Virus record (IMG/VR): IMGVR_UViG_3300034954_000162
Location: 1 to 27,692 of that record
Origin: a virus
Length of the DNA stretch: 27,692 bases
Reading direction: 5' to 3' (one strand)
The notes under the pieces were generated by a model that worked only from the letters and a program-made list of their open reading frames with translations, was not told where the DNA came from and did no database searches. Shown piece after piece: positions 21,101 through 25,969 of this stretch; positions within the stretch are counted from its first letter, which is position 1; each line of letters starts with the position of its first letter. The translations under genes were made by a program, and so were the position numbers.

Positions 21101-23661
21101 GTAACCTAGAATCTGGTACTGTACCTAGAGACAGACTTTCTGGTTCCTACAACATCTCCGTTGAACTATCCTCTGGATCTACAGGTCTACTTGACACCGA
21201 TCTAGGTAACGTCAACGGTAACCCACCTGCTTATCTGTATAAGACTGGTGTTACCGCCTTCACCAGATCTAATGGTTCTGACGGTCTAACCAGCGCCATG
21301 GCGGCAGGTAACTATCACGGTGTTCTGACCTACAGACAGGGTGGTAATGGTAACGACTCCACATATGGTGGTGTTAGACAGTTGGCATTCACGGACAACA
21401 ATAAGTTATTCCTCCGTGGTTCTGGTTCTTCTGTTGATACAGAAACCACCGACTGGACTGAGTGGTATGAAGTTTGGACTTCTGGTAATGACGGTCCTGA
21501 TACTGGCATGGACTCCGACAAGTTGGATTCCAAGCAAGGTCTCTTCTACCAGAATGCTTATAACCAGCAAGCAGGTAGATTCCATGATAGGCACATGCCT
21601 ACCTTCCAGTTTGCTAAGGACTTCAGAAAGAGTATCAGAATTCTTGATACTGGTTCTGCTTCTACACCTAACATCCGTTGGGCAGTATATATCCAGAACA
21701 GTGTAACCACCAGTAACATCGGTGCCTTCTCTGTATCTCCATGGCAGATCGGTACTCAAGTTAACATCTACCGTCCAAATGAAACTGAGACTGGTAAGAT
21801 GACCATCGGATTCATTGAGGTCAATAACGACACCAATGAACCTAGCAACAACTACGTTATTGTCCACGGTACTCAGACAGTTGGTGCTGGTGAGCAAATG
21901 TTCACCGAAGGCATCAAGATTGGTTCTAACTTCGCTACTGCTGTAACGTATCAAAACTGGACTCTATCTGATAGAGATCCTAACAACAACGGCAGACCTG
22001 ATGGTACATATGAAGTTGCCTCTCTATATGGAGACAACGGTGTAGGTATCCTAAGTCTTGGTAGAGACGGTGTTGATACTGCTCCTGCCATCTACTTCAG
22101 AACCAGTGCTACTGGAGCACCTACTGCTAACGCTGCTATCGTTGCTACAGGCACACAGTCCTCTAACTACAGTGCTGCTCTTAACGTCAAGGTTGCTGAC
22201 GCTAACTCCTTCAAGGTCAACAGTTCGGTTGTCTGGAACGCTCAGAACGTTGACTTCCATTCCGATGGAACAACACCTACTCTAGATGCTCAAGGTAATA
22301 TTACCAAGAGAGCAGCAGTAATGCTCGATGCTAACGGCGATTTCGTCGCTAACTCCATCACTGCTGACTTGACTGGTCAAGCATCTGAGAACGTTCTCAA
22401 GACTGGCGATACGATGGAGGGAACCCTCTTCATCAGTGGTATCGCTGCTGCTAACCAGGCACTGAGTGTATCTGGTAGAGCAGACTTCCTCGCCGCTGTA
22501 AACGTCGGTGCTGACCTGAAAGTTAACGAGGGTACTGGTACTGCTACATTCGTCGCTGATAGCGCCAACAACAATGTATTGATTGGTACTAACAACAGCG
22601 TCTCTGCTGCCAAACTACTGATCGTAGAGCAAGCAGATAAGGATGCTCTCTTTAGAATGTATTCTGCCAACGCTAGCCGTGATGCTCGTATCCAACTTCT
22701 TGGTCAGGGTGGAGATCCTAGTGTCGAAGGTCTTGAAATTCAGTATGATAATGACACTGGTGAAGTCTTCTTCAAGCAACTCTTTAGTGGAATTACCACC
22801 ACTAAGGCAATGGTATTCAACACTGCTAACTTCACTGATGCCCTGACGATTACTGGTAACGGTAACGTTGGTATCAACAAAGTTGCTGATGATGCTGTCG
22901 AACTTGATATCGCTGGTGATGCTAGAGTCGAGACCAGTTTCCAAGTTGGTCTTGCCAACTCCAACGCTGGTGCTCCTATCATCTTCGCTGGTGCTACTGG
23001 TGCTGAGACATCTCCTGGATCTGGTGCTTACCTCTCTAACTTCAGAATTGGTAACCAGATGATTGGTGGTGACGTATTTGAGATTACCGCTAACGACGGT
23101 ACTCAAGGTTCACTAACCTGGAAGTCTACTCCTGCCCTTGCTATTCAAGGTACTACGAACAGAGTTGCTATTAACACTGATCAGTTTGGTGGAACAGATA
23201 CTACCGTAACGCCAAACGAAGCACGTGTATATGCCTTGAATATTGGTGGAGACATCAACATTAATGGTAAGGTATACCAAGACAACGCTGAGTTTGTTAC
23301 CTCACGTTGGACTGAAGCTGATAATGAACTAGATATCTACAGAGCATCTAAGGTTTGGATCAATGCTGATCCTACTGCTTCTGCCTTCACTGGCAACCCA
23401 GACTATGCCCTACAGGTATCTGGATCTCTTGGAATCAATGGTACTACACTCAACGCTGATGGATCCAGCGATGACGTAATGTATGTCAACGGCGATAAAT
23501 TGTTCGTTGATAAGTTCGGCGTATTCAAGACAAACAGAAATGTAATTGACTACGATGTCACGATTCCTGCTAATACAAATGCTGTTAGTGCTGGTCCTTT
23601 GACTATAAATAGTTCCACGGTAGTTACTATCGCTAACGGAAGTTCCTGGTCGGTTGTATAA
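12124..23661 (+). CDS. Giant modular tail fibre (3,845 residues)
   Basis: Probably a trimeric fibre. Order by residue: GY-x2-PP beta module (about 58-145); QPPTHADG module (205-235); beta-helix-like region starting GGRIYVSEQIGNDANDGRSP (295-420); TSGTSAPTH module (540-560); helical NNIDYIADEVVGK segment (752-782); repeat superblock 1 (800-1216); two CRRD-containing helical segments (from 1311 and 1476); superblock 2 (1579-1994); a second beta-helix-like region (2040-2200); SSHTWEFAGSGVNYLALPEN (about 2316); more GY modules (2552-2640, 2833-2913). LDADLLDNK-type and W-TEWYEVW knob motifs like T4 gp34/37 and pyocin knobs follow (2976-3160), then LKTGDTMEGTL (about 3420). The C-terminus (IPANTNAVSAGPLTI) resembles a common fibre-tip trimerisation motif. 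No S74 intramolecular chaperone is seen at the end. ATG 12124 is chosen as the first in-frame start after the gap. Fibre identity is strong; receptor unknown. Confidence 0.87.
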   Translation: MSFQFNSDKERIRGVNPTIYGENSILFRAGVGSNEKEVFRAQLDATTGGGRVGINRTGRRVERIDVDLGGTGYVQAPSVLVAEPDLPGGIRALASAELTAGSVTRILVEDPGDGYSQPPVVTITGATGAGASATAVLDTVDYELDINGAIRTSTSIISDTARILNLDIDNFVTSNAQFRAPNLKNYQNGGGTPWQAETLVPKNAYRYYNIYVYQAMNVGTTGTQPPTHADGTELNGTVQFKHIGIRESLPDADFFGETGDSGIFPRSITPLLGDRSDAIATTEYVLNLATNDVGGRIYVSEQIGNDANDGRSPVNPVRTIKKGCQLAWETPGVKETIIIAGGNYEEDNPISIPPDASVVGDNLRLVIIRPKNERKHIFKFGDKNYVIGVTYRDAIDSLGDSQFTWDYAMVFDDKQRVVLDTTAGGNFDLPFPIGHQVFGADRFRARFTENGGLTNLQVGQKIFGVNSLSVGTVYAVTFDITDLSNGFHHLAGEFDFTVDFGTFNIGETFRYGGPGTTEYKTNVDLNVGDLVWNLGEEVYEVTVAGTSGTSAPTHDTGAEDATGGTAEFTYLRDAYSLIANDIRSIRSEGEVVFENDADLEGEPTNSITRIDFSLAGSGTLGGFGEPSTGVNGPVEDNGGIVIYTNPLTGRQGIHDFKEGEEIFISGLIADGGAEDLSWLNGYQRIYKVLEDADGRARRFIIPKKVPVIGGVPQFTASDYDPGTNARVTTASRNVTFTLLNSPQKFAVSPPVARRFQDACLQIRNNIDYIADEVVGKVNDQFQKDHYAVYDIGGTPSSQFTPTDVDYNPSTGEAVFTVANHGLSIGDGVKIEDGSITFVCGMDNYATEHKAPLSHHYSSGKSLPILAADTNTFTLNVGASGPDKYFTPTNVTYNPATGDAVLTVGEHGLSEGEGIVIDQESLGFTCTMDNNDSVKYYPRLGHDKYAARSIPIKSVTQTEITINVGKSKLDQYFTPSAATYDAATGDLTVTVGQHGLAVGKGIVLEDESFTFTCDQNNHQTTHQYPRAGIDPYAGKSIPITAVGSTQHTVTDATYNPANGEIVLTVPSHGFTQGDWVLVEDGSLVFTCDLDGNSTQKAYPKANYDWASKRWLQISEVLPNSFKITIDEDSWGDYTGNHTFVSAATNGLLRQDGTFTINVGDAGSATGSNHLFVSAATNAMRHTPQVAHTFVSAASNCVKHLPQSPHQFVRSAPNSLSIGGGEFKIYLGQTGYVHTYVSGGTVTFGGNSYNITNFVYDNVVTGEATITTATSIVGLANDSIVKLDDILVECNIGGTVTQKLYPSFSIPVSDTKCRRDIGHFINAILRDLEYGSNYNTIDAAKKYISAGQVDFVDYEIIQTVRAFEYTRELMNYAMCKWRTGTGAPGQPQYTSQYTSLPQYIDISVIDDDDPIACDDVRSAISTLAYLFVDVITNDSSGTTLDAAYLIARNRDFIADEAYGKTKSVYPTLNLNDIDERKCRRDINKVIDAVLKDLVLGGNTASVEAGESYFTGTTLTGLPPSEVGPTLYTFETARDLSILAMRNWKTGGGNGAVYNPAHSPIPQFTDSTILVDPDGTPTSQWTPTGATYDPATGEFIMVIPSNTITTNDVIRLDLESFVFTCAMDGNATEHALPGAYQLAGTQARPVTNVSGSNVTINVGASGPDQLFTPTDVTYNPQTGDMVLTIATEQDPHTLSIGEGIVLEPNAFSFTCAMDNHDSTKTYPRPGIDPFASRSIKIKDTTDTTITLNVGNAGQNKYFTPSAASYNPSTGDMTVTVGQHGLGVGRSVVLDDLSFTFTCALDGNQSTHQYPRPGTDPYAGKSIAITNVGFTNHTPTNVTYNASTGVVQFTIGGHGFANGDYIKIDDGSLDFTCVLDGNTVAKSYPRAGYDYPSGRWMKISNVTNNTFDINVGPSDYDGTHTFVSADANSVKRQDGTFTINVGTSSDTSVHTFVSATTNAIKFLPQSAHTFVSAAANSVKHLPQSTHTFVRTKTNSVSVYPSTGNAMCAGVETSLTTYYGIVNDIISETTPPGTVTKTVGTLFETGPITTVPDNTVYDLNGQRLTIRAVADDLPIIEASPYTQNASVISFLGGSGALIDGSKVKQPNCPFPGLLADGSAKFPNQGKSMVASAFTIVSFGGDGYKLANDGYVQLVSVFCIFCANGVLAESGGYASITNSATNFGLNALKATGFRAEPYSFDAGYELNAQYNEAYISSSSQTLGGRTQFVISDLGRAPLEHYIVKIEGYSHPTEGLYYYVDAVELLGDGPPFAARVTLEDGTGGGVALFKEDATGQIRNAEYLAQLNPQPKAALHRPSIVNSSSHTWEFAGSGVNYLALPENGGIKTEALEQVQENYGRVYVSGTDELGDFKVGTFARIENRTGNITFTGTVSISEVEFLKLKGGDVVVTGFDASNNLGGANSSNSKLPTQKAVRDFITNNLGPYINKPYSTNAVPRALVELTDSGKINIDQIPPLRPFNVFTVTTESQRLAIEGALAGDIVIQENIPPAASETFILNNDNYSLFLGFPVDPTLQFTIGDVFTGSTSGGKIQSTEYREGVLFQINLTEGGAGYTSPPVVTITGGNLQAGGIHGAAEATVANGEVVKIELILFNGYTGGKGYTSQPEIQIAAPTGGGASAVTAEAEGLIESRLYGQIVNNVKIDDNDSIFSSDVPAETINLTRVINTSAENTANWVSLSTTNISADNITSGTISTERLGTNATAANSFTFLRGDQSYALAVQSLKEPELRYFAVVKTPVGIDANVIAFELEPALKPGHEITSITTGIQGGSKISSVETDGNTTTVVIDQLTTASIPAGTVIEFFRGDSPIFFDSTYTSGNFIEQIIIVDGGSGFDNGSYFSVPITGGNGNNLTVNMVVSDVGVDQGVVTNVTIVNGGDGYDTDFTVTDFPADIGNGTGLIMLAKRSTINKQYANVTIDINRVEGNTQFGSQDYSSLGVARFKQGDFTFGPNGAIGIYQGSDSGLDADLLDNKDSSFFRNASNLESGTVPRDRLSGSYNISVELSSGSTGLLDTDLGNVNGNPPAYLYKTGVTAFTRSNGSDGLTSAMAAGNYHGVLTYRQGGNGNDSTYGGVRQLAFTDNNKLFLRGSGSSVDTETTDWTEWYEVWTSGNDGPDTGMDSDKLDSKQGLFYQNAYNQQAGRFHDRHMPTFQFAKDFRKSIRILDTGSASTPNIRWAVYIQNSVTTSNIGAFSVSPWQIGTQVNIYRPNETETGKMTIGFIEVNNDTNEPSNNYVIVHGTQTVGAGEQMFTEGIKIGSNFATAVTYQNWTLSDRDPNNNGRPDGTYEVASLYGDNGVGILSLGRDGVDTAPAIYFRTSATGAPTANAAIVATGTQSSNYSAALNVKVADANSFKVNSSVVWNAQNVDFHSDGTTPTLDAQGNITKRAAVMLDANGDFVANSITADLTGQASENVLKTGDTMEGTLFISGIAAANQALSVSGRADFLAAVNVGADLKVNEGTGTATFVADSANNNVLIGTNNSVSAAKLLIVEQADKDALFRMYSANASRDARIQLLGQGGDPSVEGLEIQYDNDTGEVFFKQLFSGITTTKAMVFNTANFTDALTITGNGNVGINKVADDAVELDIAGDARVETSFQVGLANSNAGAPIIFAGATGAETSPGSGAYLSNFRIGNQMIGGDVFEITANDGTQGSLTWKSTPALAIQGTTNRVAINTDQFGGTDTTVTPNEARVYALNIGGDININGKVYQDNAEFVTSRWTEADNELDIYRASKVWINADPTASAFTGNPDYALQVSGSLGINGTTLNADGSSDDVMYVNGDKLFVDKFGVFKTNRNVIDYDVTIPANTNAVSAGPLTINSSTVVTIANGSSWSVV
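14521..15771 (+). repeat. Repeat superblock 1 of the giant fibre
   Basis: It encodes residues 800-1216. Four imperfect ~80-90-residue repeats each carry a Y-[ND]-x-[AS]-[TN]-G start, an HG-L/F-type turn, a single conserved Cys in FTC-like context and, in most copies, a YPR-like motif. They are followed by four ~20-residue H-x-FV-[SR] repeats that include RQDGTFTINVG and KHLPQS segments. The order of elements matches superblock 2, and the lengths differ by only 3 bp. Confidence 0.85.
16858..18105 (+). repeat. Repeat superblock 2 of the giant fibre
   Basis: It encodes residues 1579-1994. The structure is the same as superblock 1: four Cys-bearing repeats (FTCAMDGN, FTCAMDNH, FTCALDGN, FTCVLDGN), then H-x-FV-[SR] repeats with RQDGTFTINVG and KHLPQS in the same positions. 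Even the lead-in is shared (GTPTSQW-TPT here, GTPSSQF-TPT in block 1). The block as a whole was therefore probably duplicated, long enough ago for the DNA to diverge. Confidence 0.85.
23604..23611 (+). promoter_or_regulatory. Candidate T4-type late promoter for the adhesin cassette
   Basis: This exact TATAAATA lies inside the last codons of the giant fibre gene, with 53 bases before the ATG at 23665. Its spacing nearly equals that of the copy at 7566. It is read in frame as ATA-AAT-AGT, again using ATA for Ile. It would drive the three glycine-rich genes independently of the 11.5-kb gene upstream. Confidence 0.6.
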
Positions 23662-23664
23662 AAA

Positions 23665-24414
23665 ATGAGTACAATTTTTGTAAACAACATACAAGCGTCG
23701 TCTGGCAACCAAGTCGTTATTCCAGCGGGTCATTCATTATTGTTGGGGGGAACTCCCTTAGATAGTTCCTCCTTGATGCCCAACCCATCTGGACAAGGCG
23801 GACTTGGTGTTGCTAGTGACGGCACTAGTTATGTGTTTAATTCCTATGGTGCTAAAGGCATCATTACCTTCACGTCTAACTCCACTTATTTCCCATCTTC
23901 TGGTACTAAATTAGTATACGTAAGAGTTGTGGCTGCTGGTGGTGGAGGTAGCGGATACGCTGAGAGTGGTGGAGCTGGAGGATTTGCCGAAGGTTTCTTT
24001 AGCATGATTGGTGTAGGATCTGTCGGCGTCACCATAGGTACAGGTGGAGGTCCAACTTATTATTCTGGTGGTGCTGCTAGTGGAACAGCGTCCTCATTCG
24101 GATCTTATATTACTTGTACTGGAGGCAACGGAGCAAATTCAAATCACCAACACTGTGGTGGTCTTCCTGGATTAGGTTCTGGTGGTCAAGTAAATCTATA
24201 TGGTGGAGGAGGAACTGGTCACGGACACAATGGTCGTGGTGGTTCTTCTCACTTTGGCGGTAGTAATGGATGTGGTCACCCACAAGCAGGAGCATATGCT
24301 CCTAACCATCAAACTCATGGATCTTATGGTGGCGGTGGTGCTAATGGATGGGGTGGTTCTTACACTGGTGCTAAAGGCGTCGGTGGTTGTGTAGTAGTAA
24401 TGGAGTACGGTTGA
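23665..24414 (+). CDS. Glycine-rich adhesin-like fibre protein, paralogue 1
   Basis: This 249-residue protein is the first of three tandem paralogues and starts three bases after the giant fibre stop. Its N-terminus (MSTIFVNNIQASSGNQVVIP) matches the MSTIKVN-type N-terminal module common in marine phage virion proteins. A strand-rich middle (ITFTSNSTYFPSSGTKLVYV) then enters a glycine-rich C-terminal half (about residue 93 onward). That half contains NHQHCGGLPGLGSGG and an NHQTHGSYGGGG stretch, and ends WGGSYTG-x-KGVGGCVVVMEY. The glycine-rich layout recalls the polyglycine-sandwich adhesins of T-even-type phages (gp38-like), and HxH motifs recall the metal-binding histidines of T4 gp12/gp37. 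It differs from its siblings in having FPSSG where they have W-x-KPAG. Receptor-binding role is inferred from composition and context. Confidence 0.75.
   Translation: MSTIFVNNIQASSGNQVVIPAGHSLLLGGTPLDSSSLMPNPSGQGGLGVASDGTSYVFNSYGAKGIITFTSNSTYFPSSGTKLVYVRVVAAGGGGSGYAESGGAGGFAEGFFSMIGVGSVGVTIGTGGGPTYYSGGAASGTASSFGSYITCTGGNGANSNHQHCGGLPGLGSGGQVNLYGGGGTGHGHNGRGGSSHFGGSNGCGHPQAGAYAPNHQTHGSYGGGGANGWGGSYTGAKGVGGCVVVMEYG
24145..24185 (+). repeat. Conserved 41-bp segment of the adhesin genes, copy 1
   Basis: It encodes HQHCGGLPGLGSGG. It differs from the copies at 24897 and 25665 at only a few silent positions and shares with them an uninterrupted GGTCTTCCTGGATTAGGTTC core. This makes it a good site for recombination between the paralogues. 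Confidence 0.85.
24405..24405 (+). promoter_or_regulatory. Ribosome binding site (GGAG, 24402-24405) deciding the start of paralogue 2
   Basis: GGAG ends eight bases before ATG 24414, inside the last codons of paralogue 1. An earlier in-frame ATG at 24387 lacks such a site and would add nine residues (MCSSNGVRL) not matched in the siblings. This supports 24414 as the true start. Confidence 0.65.
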
Positions 24415-25172
24415 TGTCTATTTTAAGAGTAAACGAAATTCGTCCACAAAATGGAACGTCAGTTAGTATCCCTTCTGGACATTCTCTTGTTCTGGGATCC
24501 ACACCACTGACATCGGCAAATATTATGCCCGACCCAACTGGTCAGGCTGGAAAAATTCTGGTTAGTGATGGTTCTGACCTACAATGGACTTCTGTAGGAC
24601 CAACAGGTATTACTGTATTCACGTCATCAGCTACTTGGATTAAACCAGCTGGCGTGTCCAAGATTTATGTACGCCTAGTTGGCGGCGGTGGCGCTGGTTC
24701 TGGTGTTGGTGAGACTGGTGCTGCTGGTGGTTATTCCGAGAGACTAATTGATGTTAGTGGAGTTTCTCAAGTATCCGTTACTATTGGACTAGGATCTACA
24801 AGTCCTACATATTATTCTGGCGCTGCTGGTGGAGGAACATCTTCATCATTCGGAAGTTACATGACTTGTACTGGTGGTGGCGGTGGAAACCAAAGTCATC
24901 AACACTGTGGCGGTCTTCCTGGATTAGGTTCTGGCGGAGACTTCAATCAGTATGGCGGTGGTGGTAGCGGTCACGAATACTATTCTGGTGTTACTGGAGG
25001 TGCCTCTTATTGGGGAGGATCTGGTGCTAGTGGTCACCCACAAGGAGGTCAGTATTCTGCCAACCACCAGACTCATGCTGCTCCTGGAGCAGGTGGATCT
25101 GCTGGTTATCACACATCTTATGTTGGTGCTGTTGGTCGTGATGGTATCTGTGTTATTTGGGAGTTTAAGTAA
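24414..25172 (+). CDS. Glycine-rich adhesin-like fibre protein, paralogue 2
   Basis: This 252-residue protein starts at ATG 24414 in a TGATG overlap with paralogue 1, preceded by GGAG. The MSILRVNEIRPQNGTSVSIP N-terminus lines up with both siblings. The middle has TWIKPAGVSKIYVRLVGGGG, the W-x-KPAG-x-x-K-V-VGGGG pattern of glycine-rich phage tail adhesin domains. The C-terminal half contains MTCTGG, SHQHCGGLPGLGSGGDFNQY, ASGHPQGG and NHQTHAAPGAGG, and ends ICVIWEF. It is closer to paralogue 3 than to paralogue 1 in the middle and at the NHQTHAAPGAGG segment. The most variable stretch between paralogues lies between GSGGD-type and HPQ-type motifs, which may be exposed loops. Receptor-binding function is inferred. 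It abuts paralogue 3 with no gap. Confidence 0.75.
   Translation: MSILRVNEIRPQNGTSVSIPSGHSLVLGSTPLTSANIMPDPTGQAGKILVSDGSDLQWTSVGPTGITVFTSSATWIKPAGVSKIYVRLVGGGGAGSGVGETGAAGGYSERLIDVSGVSQVSVTIGLGSTSPTYYSGAAGGGTSSSFGSYMTCTGGGGGNQSHQHCGGLPGLGSGGDFNQYGGGGSGHEYYSGVTGGASYWGGSGASGHPQGGQYSANHQTHAAPGAGGSAGYHTSYVGAVGRDGICVIWEFK
24897..24937 (+). repeat. Conserved 41-bp segment of the adhesin genes, copy 2
   Basis: It encodes the same HQHCGGLPGLGSGG peptide and is near-identical to the copies at 24145 and 25665. It is spaced about 750 bp from each, which is one gene length. Confidence 0.85.
25159..25163 (+). promoter_or_regulatory. Ribosome binding site for paralogue 3
   Basis: GGGAG lies nine bases before ATG 25173, within the last codons of paralogue 2. 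Together with the TAA|ATG abutment, this suggests coupled and well-initiated translation of the third adhesin. Confidence 0.6.
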
Positions 25173-25937
25173 ATGTCAACTATTAGAGTAAATATTCTAG
25201 AATCATCTAGTGGTGGTGCTATCAACATCCCATCTGGAAATAGTATTGACCTAGGTGATAGTGGTCTTTCCCTCAGTGAAAATTCATTGCCACCATCCCC
25301 CAGTAGTGGCAATGGACAATATTTGTATAGTGATGGAAGTGCTTCTCCAAGTTTTAACCTACCTGGACCTAAGAGTATTCAAACGTTTACCCAGTCTGGT
25401 ACGTGGAATAAACCAGCTGGTATTGGTAAGATCCTCGTTCGTCTAGTTGGTGGTGGCGGCGGTGGATCTGGTCACGGAGAATCAGCAGGTGCTGGTGGAT
25501 ACTCAGAAAAATTAATTGATGTTGGTAATATTAGTCAGGTATCTGTAACCGTAGGTAATGGTTCTCAGTCAGGAACATACTATTCTGGCAACGGAGGTGG
25601 TGGTCAAACCACATCATTCGGTAGTTACCTTTCTGCTAGTGGTGGTCTTGGTGCTAATCAAAGTCATCAACATTGTGGCGGTCTTCCTGGATTAGGTTCT
25701 GGTGGAGATCTAAACCTCTACGGTGGTGGCGGAACAGGACATTACGGTTATACTGGTGTTGGTGGCACTTCTCACTTTGGTGGACAAGGTGCTACTGGTC
25801 ACCCCCAAGGCGGCAACTATTCTCACAATCACCAAACTCATGCTGCTCCTGGAGCAGGTGGCGGTAGTGGATGGAGATCTAGTTATCAAGGAGCACATGG
25901 TTCCAATGGTATTATCGTTATCTACGAATACGCCTAA
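25173..25937 (+). CDS. Glycine-rich adhesin-like fibre protein, paralogue 3
   Basis: This 254-residue protein is the last of the tandem set. Its N-terminus (MSTIRVNILESSSGGAINIP) and TWNKPAGIGKILVRLVGGGG core align with paralogue 2. The glycine-rich half has SHQHCGGLPGLGSGGDLNLY, GATGHPQGG, HNHQTHAAPGAGGGSG and a C-terminal IIVIYEY. Where the siblings have a Cys in the (I/M)TCTGG strand it has LSASGG, so it keeps only the Cys of HQHCGG there. The stop codon overlaps the candidate late promoter of the next gene. Like its siblings it would be a cell-surface binding tip; whether the three assemble together or are used alternatively is unknown. Confidence 0.75.
   Translation: MSTIRVNILESSSGGAINIPSGNSIDLGDSGLSLSENSLPPSPSSGNGQYLYSDGSASPSFNLPGPKSIQTFTQSGTWNKPAGIGKILVRLVGGGGGGSGHGESAGAGGYSEKLIDVGNISQVSVTVGNGSQSGTYYSGNGGGGQTTSFGSYLSASGGLGANQSHQHCGGLPGLGSGGDLNLYGGGGTGHYGYTGVGGTSHFGGQGATGHPQGGNYSHNHQTHAAPGAGGGSGWRSSYQGAHGSNGIIVIYEYA
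25665..25705 (+). repeat. Conserved 41-bp segment of the adhesin genes, copy 3
   Basis: This is the third copy of the segment encoding HQHCGGLPGLGSGG, with only scattered silent differences from the other two. Confidence 0.85.
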
Positions 25938-25940
25938 ATA
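25933..25940 (+). promoter_or_regulatory. Candidate late promoter before the 158-residue gene
   Basis: CCTAAATA, continuing AATAAG, overlaps the stop of paralogue 3 and lies 29 bases before ATG 25970. It has the same CTAAATA form as the candidate at 12078. It could also serve the halogenase gene, which follows nine bases after the 158-residue gene. Confidence 0.5.
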
Positions 25941-25969
25941 AATAAGATACACGTTTACGAGAAAAGTCA

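Noticed and set aside
21406-21954. Long minus-strand open frames, for example 182 codons here and about 160 codons at 14401-14877 and 22615-23106
   Set aside because: They lie wholly inside the giant fibre gene, have low-complexity shadow composition, no recognisable domains and no start signals. The + strand frame explains the sequence.
23281-23661. S74-type intramolecular chaperone at the end of the giant fibre
   Set aside because: The C-terminus ends in an IPANTNAVSAGP-like tip motif. No helical chaperone domain or Ser-Lys autocleavage motif is visible.
24387-24413. Earlier in-frame ATG extending adhesin paralogue 2 by nine residues
   Set aside because: The extension (MCSSNGVRL) is not matched in the paralogues. 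The ATG at 24414 has GGAG at good spacing and gives an N-terminus aligned to both siblings.
23665-25937. Diversity-generating retroelement targets in the adhesin genes
   Set aside because: I found no reverse transcriptase or template repeat in the window, and the differences between copies are spread rather than concentrated at adenines. It cannot be excluded outside the window.
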